64,000 bases of DNA from Pelomonas caseinilytica. Lineage in GTDB: Bacteria > Pseudomonadota > Gammaproteobacteria > Burkholderiales > Burkholderiaceae_C. Under the pieces are notes generated by a model. It was not told where the DNA came from, did no database searches, and worked only from the letters and a program-made list of their open reading frames with translations. The stretch lies in NCBI RefSeq assembly GCF_021353235.1, contig NZ_JAJTWT010000001.1, positions 744,001-808,000 on the forward strand, written 5' to 3'. The translations under genes and the position numbers were made by a program. This document shows, piece by piece, positions 15,245-24,623 of this stretch (positions within the stretch are counted from its first letter, which is position 1; every line of letters begins with the position of its first letter).

Positions 15245-17389
15245 TCAGCCGCCCCGCCCCGGGGCGAAGGGGAAGCGCAGGGCCTTGTAGAAGGCCAGGT
15301 CGTGCTCGGGCGGGCGCACGCCCGGCGGCAGCGGCAGGCTCGACGCGGACTGGAAATAGCCCAGGCAGGCGCCGCGCCACCAGCGCGCCTCCTTCGCCTG
15401 GACGGCCAGGTAGGCCGCCACCTCGGCGTGGCGCTCGCCGTCCACCTCGCCGCGCAGCGCGGCCCAGCGGCGGCCCATGTCGTCCACCGCCGCGACGCCG
15501 GCGTCATAACGCGCCACCAGCTCGGCCCACAGCGTGCGGCCCGAGGGCATGCGGTAGTCCCAGGGCAAGTGGTGGAACCACAACAGCAGGGCCGGCGGCG
15601 TGGTGCGTGGGTCGGCCCACAGCCGCGCCACCGGCGCGGCGTACTGCGCCACGGTGTTGCTGCCGGTGGGCGAGCGGTCGAAGCCGATGCCGTCGCGGCC
15701 GGCGCGGTGGTAGTAGACGGGGTTCCAGTCCGGCCGCTCCAGGTCGTCAACCCAGGGCGCGGGGCCGTAGTGGTGGCCGCTACCCATCAGGTGGTGCAGG
15801 CCGAGCGGCGTCATGGTGTCGGCCACCGCCTCGCGCGAGCCCATCATCAGCTCGACGATGGCGTCACGGGCGGCGCGGCGGGCGGAGAAGGTCTGGGCCG
15901 CCCATTCCTCGGCCACGGCCCTTGCCGACAGGTCCGGGTCCCAGGCCATGCGGCCGAAGGCGTACCAGTTGGCCTGGTCGAACTGCGAGCCGCACCAGTT
16001 GCGGTCGGTGCCGATGTTGGCCACGCCGGCCATGGCCGTGAGGCGCTGGCCCTGCAGCCGCCCGTCGACGACCCGGGCCACCGTGCCGCCATGGCCGGTG
16101 TCGGCGCGCAGCACCTCCTCGAAGAGCGTGCCGAGGTAGGCCAGGTGGGTCGAGAAGCCGAGGTACTCCTTGGTGATCTGCAGCTCCAGCCCCAGCGGCG
16201 TGCGGGGCATGGCGCCGAAGAGCGGGTGGAAGGGCTCGCGGGGCTGGAAGTCGATGGGGCCGTTCTTGACCTGCACGACGACGTTGGGCGCGAAGCGGCC
16301 GTCCAGCGGCTGGAACTCGGCATAGGCCTGGCCGGCGCGGTCGCCGGCGTTCTCGTGCGCATACACGAAGGCCCGCCACAGCACCACGCCGCCATGCGGC
16401 GCCAGCGCCTCGGCCAGCATGTTGGCGCCGTCGGCGTGGGTGCGGCCGTAGTCCTGCGGCCCCGGCTGGCCTTCGGAATTGGCCTTGACGAGGAAGCCGC
16501 CAAAGTCAGGCATGGCGCGGTAGACCTCGTCCGCCTTGGCCCGCCACCAGGCGCGCACGGCCGGGTCCAGCGGGTCGGCCGTCTTCAGCCCGCCGAGTTC
16601 CACCGGCGCCGAGAAGCGCGCCGACAGGAAGACCTTGAGGCCGTAGGGCCGGAACACGTCCGCCAGGGCCGCGGCCTTGGCGAGGAAGGGTGCCGTCAGG
16701 GACTCCGCCTTGGCGTTGACGTTGTTCAGCACCGTGCCGTTGATGCCGATGGAGGCGTTGGCCCGCGCGTACTCGGCGTAGCGCGGGCCGGTGATGTCGG
16801 GCAGCTTCCACCAGTCCCAGATCGACGCGCCCGCATAGCCGCGCTCGACGCTGCGGTCGAGGTTGTCCCAGTGGTTGAGCAGGCGCAGTCCCACCTTGGG
16901 CACCGAGGTCGCGTCCAGGCGCCGCAGTTCGGCGCCGGCCTGGGCTGCGCGCAGCCAGGCGAAGCTGCCGTACAGCAGGCCGAGGTCGGTGTTGGCGGCG
17001 ATGACCGTCACCTCGCGCCCCTGCAGCCTCGTGCGGCGCAGCGCATAGCCTTCGCGCCCGAGATCGCGCCAGCGCAGCTGCAGACCCGCTGGTGCGAATT
17101 CGGGCGTGGCGAGCACCAGCGCTCCCGGCACCAGGCGCCGGCCCTCGGGCGGCTCCCGGCCCGCCAGGGCGGCCACCCCGCGCCGCAGTTCGGCCACCGC
17201 GGCCCGCAGCGTCGGCGACGCCGGCCCGCCGTGCACCACGGCCCGGGCGACGGCGCGCAGGCCGGCCTGGCCCGCGGCGGACAAGGGGCGATAGCGCAGC
17301 CACAGCTCATGGCCGTCCTCGGCCCGCGCCCCCAGCGGCATCGCCAGGGCCAGGGCCGTCAGCCAGAGCCAAAGCCTGCACATCCTCAT
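15245..17389 (-). CDS. GH67 alpha-glucuronidase, exported
   Basis: Cleaves (4-O-methyl-)glucuronic acid from the non-reducing end of xylo-oligosaccharides. The 714-residue protein starts at ATG 17389 behind a strong GGAGGAGA, and a signal peptide covers about residues 1-23 (LALAMPLGARAED). GH67 hallmarks: LLNHWDNLDRSVERGYAG, SIWDWW, GINGTVLNNVNA, ANSEGQPGPQDYGRTHADG (catalytic acid near residue 305), LGLELQITKEYLG and HYGPAPWVDDLERPDW. It is the first gene of an operon continuing with lacI, udh, lactonase and galM, which ties side-chain removal to uronic acid oxidation. Many GH67 enzymes are cytoplasmic, so the export signal is notable. A longer open frame upstream would overlap the operator and is rejected. 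Confidence 0.92.
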   Translation of the reverse strand: MRMCRLWLWLTALALAMPLGARAEDGHELWLRYRPLSAAGQAGLRAVARAVVHGGPASPTLRAAVAELRRGVAALAGREPPEGRRLVPGALVLATPEFAPAGLQLRWRDLGREGYALRRTRLQGREVTVIAANTDLGLLYGSFAWLRAAQAGAELRRLDATSVPKVGLRLLNHWDNLDRSVERGYAGASIWDWWKLPDITGPRYAEYARANASIGINGTVLNNVNAKAESLTAPFLAKAAALADVFRPYGLKVFLSARFSAPVELGGLKTADPLDPAVRAWWRAKADEVYRAMPDFGGFLVKANSEGQPGPQDYGRTHADGANMLAEALAPHGGVVLWRAFVYAHENAGDRAGQAYAEFQPLDGRFAPNVVVQVKNGPIDFQPREPFHPLFGAMPRTPLGLELQITKEYLGFSTHLAYLGTLFEEVLRADTGHGGTVARVVDGRLQGQRLTAMAGVANIGTDRNWCGSQFDQANWYAFGRMAWDPDLSARAVAEEWAAQTFSARRAARDAIVELMMGSREAVADTMTPLGLHHLMGSGHHYGPAPWVDDLERPDWNPVYYHRAGRDGIGFDRSPTGSNTVAQYAAPVARLWADPRTTPPALLLWFHHLPWDYRMPSGRTLWAELVARYDAGVAAVDDMGRRWAALRGEVDGERHAEVAAYLAVQAKEARWWRGACLGYFQSASSLPLPPGVRPPEHDLAFYKALRFPFAPGRGG

Positions 17390-17443
17390 CACGTCTCCTC
17401 CAACGCGCCGGCCGAGCGTAAACCACGCTTGCGCAAGGCCAAA

Positions 17444-17457
17444 TGGTAGCGCTACAT
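17444..17457. promoter_or_regulatory. LacI-type operator in front of GH67
   Basis: TGGTAGCGCTACAT holds a perfect 10-bp core palindrome, GTAGCGCTAC, with the central CG usual for LacI-family operators. It lies 55 bp upstream of the GH67 start. The same half-site TGGTAGC recurs at 2926 and 30439. Confidence 0.7.
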
Positions 17458-17586
17458 TTGCGCTCCACAGCATGCCATGAAGAAGCACCGCCGAGTGCCT
17501 CGCCACGGAGACGAAATCTTGAATCCCAGCGCGCTCCGAGCGCCCCTCCCGCAGCCGCCTTGCCAGGGGTTAACCCGCAGCATCGC

Positions 17587-17600
17587 CGCTAGCGCTAACA
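17587..17600. promoter_or_regulatory. LacI-type operator in front of the first GH43 gene
   Basis: CGCTAGCGCTAACA reads TGTTAGCGCTAGCG on the other strand, sharing the TAGCGCTA core with the neighbouring operator; five of seven arm positions pair. It lies 160 bp upstream of the GH43 start at 17761. Confidence 0.55.
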
Positions 17601-17760
17601 GTCGCCTTCCGCGGGCCGCCTGATGGCATCGACGCCGGCCGTCGCGGGCCGCCAGCTCATCGGCGCCCGGCTCATCCACGCCGGCTGGCCGTGCCGCCCG
17701 CCGTCCCTGACCACCCAACCCGCCTCCCGCGCCCAGCCCGGCGCCTGACCGCCCGTGACG

Positions 17761-19425
17761 ATGATCGCCAACCCCATCCTGCCCGGCTTCCATCCGGACC
17801 CCTCCATCTGCCGCGTGCCCGGTGCCGATGGCGACGACTACTACATCGCCACCTCCACCTTCGAGTGGTGGCCCGGCGTGCGCATCCACCACTCGCGCGA
17901 CCTCGTGAACTGGCGTCACCACAGCTATGCCGTCACGCGCACCAGCCAGCTCGACCTCACCGGCCACCCCGACTCCGCCGGCGTCTGGGCCCCCTGCCTC
18001 AGCTACGCGGCCGGCCGGTTCTGGCTGATCTACAGCGACGTGCGCAGCATCCTTGGCGCCTTCAAGGACGTCCACAACTACCTCGTCACCGCCCCCAGCA
18101 TCGACGGCCCCTGGAGCGAGCCCATCTACCTCAACAGCTCGGGCTTCGACCCCAGCCTGTTCCACGACGATGACGGCCGCGGGACTGGAAAAACGTGGCT
18201 GGTCAACCAGCAGTGGACGCACGCACCGGGCAAGCACCACTTCAACGGCATCCTGCTGCAGCAGTACGACGCCGAGGCCCGCCGCCTCACGGGGCCGGTG
18301 AAGAACATCTACGCCGGCACGCCGCTGGGCGTCGTCGAGGGCCCCCACCTCTACCGCCGCAACGGCTGGTACTACCTGCTCACGGCCGAGGGCGGCACCT
18401 TCTACGAGCACGCCGTCACGCTGGCCCGCTCGCGCGCCATCGACGGCCCCTACGAGACCCTGCCCGGCAACCCGCTGCTGACCTCCTGGGGCAAGCGTAC
18501 CGACGGCCTGCAGCGAGCCGGCCACGCCAGCCTCGTCGAGACGGCCGGCGGCGAATGGTTCATGGCCCACCTCTGCGGCCGGCCGCTGGAATGGACCGGC
18601 CCCAACGCAGCGGCCAACGACCCCGCCGCCGGCTATGCCGGCCTGCACTGCCCGCTCGGCCGCGAGACGGCTCTGCAGCGCATCCGCTGGCGCGAGGACG
18701 ACTGGCCCGAGGTCGTCGGCGGCCACGGCCAGCAGCCCAGCCTGCAGGTAGAGGCCCCGCGGCTGCCGCCCCACCCCTTCCCCGCCGAGCCGGCACGCGA
18801 CGACTTCGACGCCACCAGCTTCAGCGGCCACCTCAACGCGCTGCGCCGGCCCTTCGACGAGAGCTGGGTGTCGCTCACCGAACGCCCGGGCCACCTGCGG
18901 CTGAAGGGCCGCGAGTCGCTGATGAGCAGCTTCGACCAGAGCCTGGTCGCCCGCCGCCAGCAGCACTTCCACTGCCGCGCCGAGACGCGGGTCGACTTCG
19001 AGCCCGAGCACTACCAGCAGATGGCCGGCCTCGTCGCCTACTACAACACCCGCAACCACGCCTACCTGCACGTCACGCGCGACCCCGACAGCGGCGAGCG
19101 CGTCGTGGCCCTGCACGTCAACCGCGATGGCGCCTACAGCGCCAACGGCGCCGCCGTCGCCCTGGCCGCGGGCCCGGTGGACCTGGCGGTGGAGTTCAGC
19201 CACGACAGCTACCGCTTCTTCCACCGCCAGGGCGGCCAGGCCTGGCAGCCGCTGGGCGAGCCGCTGGACACCGCCATGCTGAGCGACGAGTTCGCCACCC
19301 GCTTCATCAACGGCTTCGCCAACAGCTTCGGCTTCACCGGCAACTTCATCGGGCTGGCCTGCCAGGACCTGTCCGGCACGCGCCGGCATGCCGATTTCGA
19401 CCACTTCACCTACCTTGCGAAGTAA
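17761..19425 (+). CDS. GH43 beta-xylosidase (first copy), cytoplasmic
   Basis: Releases xylose (or arabinose) from xylo-oligosaccharides. The 554-residue protein has no signal peptide. The five-bladed propeller shows the GH43 triad: general base Asp13 in GFHPDPSIC, pKa-modulating Asp in SSGFDPSLFHDDDG, and general acid Glu in GVVEGPHLYRR. A C-terminal beta-sandwich (from about residue 330) is typical of the XynB-like GH43 subfamily. ATG 17761 is chosen because the family begins just before NPILPGF; a GTG lies 6 bases upstream. It heads an operon with the GPH symporter, xylA and xylB. A paralogue with the same layout is at 30472-32082. Confidence 0.92.
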   Translation: MIANPILPGFHPDPSICRVPGADGDDYYIATSTFEWWPGVRIHHSRDLVNWRHHSYAVTRTSQLDLTGHPDSAGVWAPCLSYAAGRFWLIYSDVRSILGAFKDVHNYLVTAPSIDGPWSEPIYLNSSGFDPSLFHDDDGRGTGKTWLVNQQWTHAPGKHHFNGILLQQYDAEARRLTGPVKNIYAGTPLGVVEGPHLYRRNGWYYLLTAEGGTFYEHAVTLARSRAIDGPYETLPGNPLLTSWGKRTDGLQRAGHASLVETAGGEWFMAHLCGRPLEWTGPNAAANDPAAGYAGLHCPLGRETALQRIRWREDDWPEVVGGHGQQPSLQVEAPRLPPHPFPAEPARDDFDATSFSGHLNALRRPFDESWVSLTERPGHLRLKGRESLMSSFDQSLVARRQQHFHCRAETRVDFEPEHYQQMAGLVAYYNTRNHAYLHVTRDPDSGERVVALHVNRDGAYSANGAAVALAAGPVDLAVEFSHDSYRFFHRQGGQAWQPLGEPLDTAMLSDEFATRFINGFANSFGFTGNFIGLACQDLSGTRRHADFDHFTYLAK

Positions 19426-19471
19426 GCGGCACCAGACCGCGGCCCCCACGACAACGACACGAGACAAGCCC

Positions 19472-21022
19472 ATGGCCACCCACCAGCCCCTGTCCTTCCT
19501 CGAGAAAGCCGGCTACAGCGCGGGCGACGCCGCCGCCAACCTGGTCTTCATGTCCATGGTGCTGTTCCAGCTGAACTTCTACACGGACGTGTTCGGCCTG
19601 TCGGCCAACACGGCCGCCGCCATCCTGCTGTGGCCGCGGCTGTGGGACGCCGTCTTCGACCCCGTCATGGGCGTGCTGGCCGACCGCACCGACACCCGCT
19701 GGGGCAAGTTCCGCCCCTGGGTGCTGTGGACGGCGGTGCCCTGGGCCGTCGTCATGGTGCTGGCCTACACGGCGCCGGACCCGGCCTGGGGCTGGAGCAC
19801 GGGCATGGTGGTCGCCTACGCCGGCATCACCAACACCCTGCTGATGACGCTGTACTCGATGAACAACATGCCGTACTCGGCCCTCGGCGGCGTCATGACG
19901 GCCGACCTGAACGAACGCACCAAGCTCAACTCCTTCCGCTTCGTGTCGGTCAACGTCGCCCAGTTCATCGTCGGCGGCTTCACCCTGCCCCTGGTGGCCA
20001 AGTTCGCACAGGGGCACGACCGCGCGCACGGCTGGCAGGTGACGATGACGATCTGGGCCGTGGCCTGCCTGGTGCTCTTCCTCGTCACCTTCTTCACGAC
20101 GCGCGAGCGCATCAAGCCCATCCAGGAGACCCGCGCCACGCCCAGGCAGGACTTCGCCGACCTGCTCAGGAACGGCCCCTGGATCGCCCTGGTGGCCTAC
20201 ACCGTCTTCAACTTCGGCATGCTGTCCCTGCGCGGCGGCGCCCACTTCAACTACTACCACCACTACGTGGACAAGGCGGCGATGTTCGACTTCGTCGCCG
20301 CCCTCGGCCTGACCACGCCCGACCCGGGTGGCACCTGCAGCCTGGCCGACGCCCTCGGCTACATCGTGCACGGCACGCGCGACCAGCTCGCCAGCTCCAA
20401 CGTCGCCGACGTCTACAACAGCCTCATCAACATGGCCGGCTTTGCGACGACCATCGTCGTCATCATGGCGTCCTCGGGCCTGTCGGCGCGCTTCGGCAGG
20501 CGCGCCGTCGCCACCGCCGGCTTCGGGCTGTCGACGCTGGCGGCCTGCGCGCTGTACGCCCTGCCGCCCCCCGCCGTCTGGGGCATGCTGGCCCTGCACA
20601 TGCTCGGCGCCGTGTTCTACGCGCCCACCATCGCCGTCATGTGGGCCATGTACGCCGACGCCGCCGACTACTCCGAATGGCAGACCGGCCGCCGCTTCAC
20701 CGGCATGGTGTTCGCCACCATCGGCTTCTCGCTGAAGTCCGGCCTGGCGCTGGGCTCGGCCGGCCTGCTGTGGTTCCTGGCCGGCTTCTTCGGCTACGAC
20801 ACCCAGGCCCCGTCGGCGCCCAGCGCCATCGAGGGCTACCGCGTGGCCTCCAGCTTCGGTGTCGGCGCGCTGTTTGCCGCCTGCACCCTGTGCCTGCTGG
20901 CCAACAAGCTCGACAAGCCCACCACGCTGCGCATGGCCGACGAACTGGCCGAGCGCCGCGCCAAGGCCCAGCCCGCCACCGACGACGACGCCGGCGCCCG
21001 CGGCGTGCCGGCCGCCGCCTGA
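19472..21022 (+). CDS. GPH-family sugar:cation symporter, probably for xylosides
   Basis: Inner-membrane transporter of 516 residues with about 12 transmembrane helices. Glycoside-pentoside-hexuronide family marks: [68 protein letters not shown] and [15 protein letters not shown]. The family is usually about 460 residues; here an extra segment near residues 270-320 ([20 protein letters not shown]) lies between helices 7 and 8. It sits between a cytoplasmic beta-xylosidase and xylA, so xylo-oligosaccharides or xylose are the likely cargo. ATG 19472 is preferred over an upstream start inside the GH43 gene. Confidence 0.9.
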   Translation: MATHQPLSFLEKAGYSAGDAAANLVFMSMVLFQLNFYTDVFGLSANTAAAILLWPRLWDAVFDPVMGVLADRTDTRWGKFRPWVLWTAVPWAVVMVLAYTAPDPAWGWSTGMVVAYAGITNTLLMTLYSMNNMPYSALGGVMTADLNERTKLNSFRFVSVNVAQFIVGGFTLPLVAKFAQGHDRAHGWQVTMTIWAVACLVLFLVTFFTTRERIKPIQETRATPRQDFADLLRNGPWIALVAYTVFNFGMLSLRGGAHFNYYHHYVDKAAMFDFVAALGLTTPDPGGTCSLADALGYIVHGTRDQLASSNVADVYNSLINMAGFATTIVVIMASSGLSARFGRRAVATAGFGLSTLAACALYALPPPAVWGMLALHMLGAVFYAPTIAVMWAMYADAADYSEWQTGRRFTGMVFATIGFSLKSGLALGSAGLLWFLAGFFGYDTQAPSAPSAIEGYRVASSFGVGALFAACTLCLLANKLDKPTTLRMADELAERRAKAQPATDDDAGARGVPAAA

Positions 21023-21068
21023 CCCATCCCGCCTCTCCCCTCGATCCCGCCAGTCAAGGACATCCGCC

Positions 21069-22385
21069 ATGAGCACCGCCTATTCCGATCTCCCCGTCGT
21101 CAGCTACGAGGGCCCCAAGTCCACCAACCCGCTGGCCTACCGCTGGTACGACGCCCAGCGCGTCGTCCTCGGCAAGACCCTGGCCGAGCACCTGCGCCCG
21201 GCCGTCTGCTACTGGCACAACTTCTGCTGGAAGGGCGAGGACGTCTTCGGCCTGGGCGCCACGGCCCACCAGCGCAACTGGTTCGCCGAGGGCGACGCCG
21301 TCAAGGCCGCGTACCTCAAGCTCGACGCCGCCTTCGACTTCTTCGGCAAGCTCGGCCTGCCCTACTGGTGCTTCCACGACCGCGACGTGGCTCCCGAGGG
21401 CGCCACGCTGGCCGAGTCCAACCGCATCCTCGACGGCCTGCTCGAAGCCGCCGCCAGGAAGATGCAGGACGGCAAGGTCGGCCTGCTCTGGGGCACGGCC
21501 AACCTGTTCTCCAACCCGCGCTACATGAGCGGTGCCGCCACCAACCCCGATCCCGAGGTCTTCGCCTACGCCGCCGCGCAGGTCAAGCACGTGCTGGAGT
21601 GGACCCACCGCCTCGGCGGCCAGAACTATGTGCTCTGGGGCGGCCGCGAAGGCTACGAGACCCTGCTCAACACCGACCTCAAGCGCGAACTGGCCCAGTA
21701 CGGCCGCTTCCTGTCGGCCGTGGTCGAGCACAAGCACAAGATCGGCTTCAAGGGCACCATCCTCATCGAGCCCAAGCCGCAGGAGCCCACCAAGCACCAG
21801 TACGACTACGACAGCGCGACCGTCTACGGCTTCCTCAAGACCTACGGCCTGGAGAACGAGGTCAAGGTCAACCTCGAGGTCAACCACGCGACGCTGGCCG
21901 GCCACAGCTTCGAGCACGAGGTGGCCACGGCCTGCGCCCTGGGCATCTTCGGCTCCATCGACGCCAACCGCGGCGACGAGCAGCTCGGCTGGGACACCGA
22001 CCAGTTCCCCAACAACCACGCGGCCCTGGTGCCGGCCATGCTGGAGATCATCCGCGCCGGCGGCTTCACCACCGGCGGCACCAATTTCGACGCCAAGGTG
22101 CGCCGCCAGTCCATCGACCCGACCGACCAGCTCGAAGGCCACATCGGCGGCATGGACACCATGGCCCGCGCCTTCCTGTGCGCGGCGGAGCTCTACCAGA
22201 GCGGTCAGCTGGAGAAGGCCGTCAGCGAGCGCTATGCCGGCTGGGAGGGCGAACTGGGCAGGAAGATCCACGGTGGCGCGAGCCTGGACGACCTGGCCGC
22301 CGTCGTGCACGGCCAGGGCATCTCGCCCAGCCCGCGCTCTGGCCGGCAGGAGCGTCTGGAGAACATCGTCAACGCCTTCGTCTGA
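21069..22385 (+). CDS. xylA: Xylose isomerase
   Basis: Converts D-xylose to D-xylulose. The 438-residue protein is a standard-length class II isomerase. Active-site residues are visible: His103 and Asp106 in YWCFHDRDV, the block [17 protein letters not shown], metal ligands in [18 protein letters not shown] and [18 protein letters not shown], and [19 protein letters not shown]. It is 46 bp behind the GPH symporter and precedes xylB with a palindromic repeat between them. Its presence shows that xylose enters by the isomerase route. Confidence 0.97.
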   Translation: MSTAYSDLPVVSYEGPKSTNPLAYRWYDAQRVVLGKTLAEHLRPAVCYWHNFCWKGEDVFGLGATAHQRNWFAEGDAVKAAYLKLDAAFDFFGKLGLPYWCFHDRDVAPEGATLAESNRILDGLLEAAARKMQDGKVGLLWGTANLFSNPRYMSGAATNPDPEVFAYAAAQVKHVLEWTHRLGGQNYVLWGGREGYETLLNTDLKRELAQYGRFLSAVVEHKHKIGFKGTILIEPKPQEPTKHQYDYDSATVYGFLKTYGLENEVKVNLEVNHATLAGHSFEHEVATACALGIFGSIDANRGDEQLGWDTDQFPNNHAALVPAMLEIIRAGGFTTGGTNFDAKVRRQSIDPTDQLEGHIGGMDTMARAFLCAAELYQSGQLEKAVSERYAGWEGELGRKIHGGASLDDLAAVVHGQGISPSPRSGRQERLENIVNAFV

Positions 22386-22406
22386 TCCTTCTCGCACGGC
22401 CCAGGA

Positions 22407-22497
22407 AACAAAGCCACAGAGGCACAGAGACACAGAGGCGCCACGTCGTCGCCCCTGTCCGAGCGTCTCTGTGCCTCCGTGTCTCTGTGGCTGTGTT
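22407..22497. repeat. CACAGAG palindrome, copy 1 (xylA-xylB gap)
   Basis: The left arm 22407-22440 and right arm 22464-22497 are 34-nt inverted repeats with a few mismatches, built from CACAGAGG/CACAGAGA octamers and framed by AACAAAGCC and GGCTGTGTT. The 23-nt loop differs from other copies. It begins 21 nt after the xylA stop. Four more copies occur in the window. Confidence 0.85.
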
Positions 22498-22550
22498 GAA
22501 AGGAACGTGGGCAACCCGCACTGCCCCGACAAGCCCCCCGGAGATTTGAG

Positions 22551-24014
22551 ATGTTCCTAGGCATCGACCTCGGCACCTCCGAGCTGAAGCTGCTGCTGCT
22601 CGACGAGCAGCACCGCATCGTCGCCACCACCGGTGTCGCCCTCACCGTGCAGCGCCCGCAGCCCTTGTGGAGCGAGCAGGACCCCGCCGCCTGGTGGGCC
22701 GCGCTCGACCAGGGCATGTCCCAGCTCAAGACGGCGCATGCCGCCGAGCTGGCCGCCGTGCGCGGCATCGGCCTGTCGGGCCAGATGCACGGCGCCGTCA
22801 CGCTGGACGCGGCCGACCGCGTGCTGCGCCCGGCCATCCTGTGGAACGACGGCCGCAGCGGCGCGGAGTGCGCCGAGATGATGGCCGCCTGCCCCGAGCT
22901 GCCGGCCATCACCGGCAACCTCGCCATGCCGGGCTTCACCGCGCCCAAGCTGGCGTGGATGCGCCGCCACGAGCCCGAGCTGTTCGGTCGCGTGGCGAAG
23001 GTGCTGCTGCCCAAGGACTGGCTGCGCCTGCAGTTGAGCGGTTCGCACGTCGGCGAGATGAGCGACGCCGCCGGCACGCTGTGGCTGGACGTGGCGCGCC
23101 GCCGCTGGTCGCCCGAGGCCCTGGCCCTGACCGGCCTGGACGAAAGCCACATGCCCCGCCTCGTCGAGGGCAGCGAGCCAAGCGCCGGCCTGCGGCATGA
23201 CCTCGCGGTGCGCTGGGGCCTGCACCCGGGCACCGTCATCGCCGGAGGCGGCGGGGACAACGCGGCCAGCGCCGTGGGCATGGGCGTCGTCAAGCCCGGC
23301 CAGGGCTTCCTGTCCCTGGGCACCTCGGGCGTCATCTTCCTGTGCAACGAGGCCTTCAGCCCCAACCCCGGGCGCGCCGTGCACGCCTTCTGCCACGCCC
23401 TGCCCGGCACCTGGCACCAGATGAGCGTCATGCTCAGCGCCGCCAGCGCGCTGCGCTGGGTCACCCAGACCCTGGGCGAGCCGGGCGAGGCGGCCCTGAT
23501 CGACAAGGTGGCCGCGCTGACGCCTGCCCAGCGCGAGCGCGCCCCGCTCTTCCTGCCCTACCTCAGCGGCGAGCGCACGCCCCACAACAACGCCAACGCC
23601 CAGGGCGTGTTCTTCGGCCTCACGCACGAGCATGACGCTGCGGCTCTGGGTTATGCCGTGCTCGAAGGCGTGGGCTTCGGGCTGCTCGACGGCTGGCAGG
23701 CCCTGCAAGCCGGCGGCGGCGGCGCCGACTCGCTCTGGCTGGTGGGCGGCGGCGCGCGCAGCGCCTGGTGGGCCCGGCTGCTGGCCTCGATGCTCGGCAC
23801 GCCCCTGGTCAACGGCGTCGGGGCGGAGGCCGGCGGCGCCCTCGGCGCGGCGCGGCTGGCCTGGCTGGCCTGCGGCGGCGCTCTCGACGAGGTCTGCCGC
23901 ACGCCCGAGGTCGCCCGCGTCGCCGAACCCGACCCCGCCCTGGCCGCGGCGCTGCAACCCCGCCACGCCCGTTTCCAGCGCCTTTACGCCGCCCTGCGCA
24001 GCGAGTTCGGCTGA
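22551..24014 (+). CDS. xylB: Xylulokinase
   Basis: Phosphorylates D-xylulose to xylulose 5-phosphate for the pentose phosphate pathway. The 487-residue FGGY-family kinase has the N-terminal phosphate loop GIDLGTSELKLLLLD, substrate motif IGLSGQMHGAV, LWNDGRSGAECAEM, the catalytic Asp in AGGGGDNAASAVGMG, SLGTSGVIF and the C-terminal ATP-site WLVGGGARSAWWARL. It is the last catabolic gene of the GH43-GPH-xylA-xylB operon and is separated from xylA by a 91-bp palindromic repeat, which might tune its expression. Confidence 0.96.
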   Translation: MFLGIDLGTSELKLLLLDEQHRIVATTGVALTVQRPQPLWSEQDPAAWWAALDQGMSQLKTAHAAELAAVRGIGLSGQMHGAVTLDAADRVLRPAILWNDGRSGAECAEMMAACPELPAITGNLAMPGFTAPKLAWMRRHEPELFGRVAKVLLPKDWLRLQLSGSHVGEMSDAAGTLWLDVARRRWSPEALALTGLDESHMPRLVEGSEPSAGLRHDLAVRWGLHPGTVIAGGGGDNAASAVGMGVVKPGQGFLSLGTSGVIFLCNEAFSPNPGRAVHAFCHALPGTWHQMSVMLSAASALRWVTQTLGEPGEAALIDKVAALTPAQRERAPLFLPYLSGERTPHNNANAQGVFFGLTHEHDAAALGYAVLEGVGFGLLDGWQALQAGGGGADSLWLVGGGARSAWWARLLASMLGTPLVNGVGAEAGGALGAARLAWLACGGALDEVCRTPEVARVAEPDPALAAALQPRHARFQRLYAALRSEFG

Positions 24015-24097
24015 GCGGCCCGGCGGTTGAGCAATATGCCCTTGCCTCGGCGCGGCATGCCGCAAGAATCGCGGCTTTCACCGCCGAGGAAGCCGCG

Positions 24098-24598
24098 ATG
24101 CCGAGGTCGAACCCCCACCGCCTGACCACCGCCCTCCTGCTGCTGGCCGCAGCCGCCACGGCCGACGCCGCGGAGATCACCCTGCCCGTGAAGGAAGCCT
24201 GGTTCGAGGGCCAGGTCGTCCACTACGTCAGCACCGACATCTCTGACGCCGCCATCGCGCGCAAGCAGGGCATCAACTACGTGCCGGCCCTGGCCGAGAC
24301 CCTGCGCCCCGGCGCGCCGGTCGAACGCGCCTACAAGTTCCCGAACGAGGAGCAGGCGACCGTGCTGCCCTCCATTCCCCGGCCCGTCGGCGGCAGCAAC
24401 GCCGACCCGACCTACAGCCCGCTGTGGGTGCTGGTGATGGTGCGCTGGAAGCCCGGCGTCGCGCCCCACACCCTCACCTCCGAAGAGGCCGTGCTGGCGG
24501 CCGAGGAAAAGGGCGAGGTGGAACTCACGCGCACGAAGATCGTCGCGAACTGGCCGGTCGTGCGGGCCGCCGGCGCGACGCTGCAGGGCGCGCGCTGA
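24098..24598 (+). CDS. Secreted hypothetical protein
   Basis: A 166-residue protein with a signal peptide (residues about 1-24, TALLLLAAAATADAA). The mature part begins EITLPVKEAWFEGQVVHYVS and includes TDISDAAIARKQGINYVP, PVGGSNADPTYSPLW and VMVRWKPGV. I recall similar small periplasmic proteins of unknown function in Burkholderiales but cannot name a family. ATG 24098 follows GAGGAAGCC. It lies 83 bp after xylB and may be co-transcribed with it, but nothing in it suggests sugar metabolism. Confidence 0.75.
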   Translation: MPRSNPHRLTTALLLLAAAATADAAEITLPVKEAWFEGQVVHYVSTDISDAAIARKQGINYVPALAETLRPGAPVERAYKFPNEEQATVLPSIPRPVGGSNADPTYSPLWVLVMVRWKPGVAPHTLTSEEAVLAAEEKGEVELTRTKIVANWPVVRAAGATLQGAR

Positions 24599-24623
24599 GC
24601 CGTCGTCCAATCCGCGTTCCCGC

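Larger units (their letters stand above)
17390..17760. promoter_or_regulatory. Divergent control region between GH67 and GH43 operons
   Basis: A 371-bp gap with no gene of its own. It holds two TAGCGCTA-type palindromes, one nearer each operon (17444-17457 and 17587-17600). I could not pick confident -35/-10 boxes. The two sites, 143 bp apart, could allow looping by a tetrameric LacI-family repressor. Confidence 0.6.

Noticed and set aside
13958-17449. Plus-strand open frame of 1163 codons opposite lacI and GH67
   Set aside because: It is exactly antisense to two well-recognised genes and has no motifs; GC3 bias removes stops on the opposite strand.
17390-17506. N-terminal extension of GH67 up to 17506
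   Set aside because: It would place the operator inside the coding region and hide the signal peptide; ATG 17389 has a strong ribosome-binding site.
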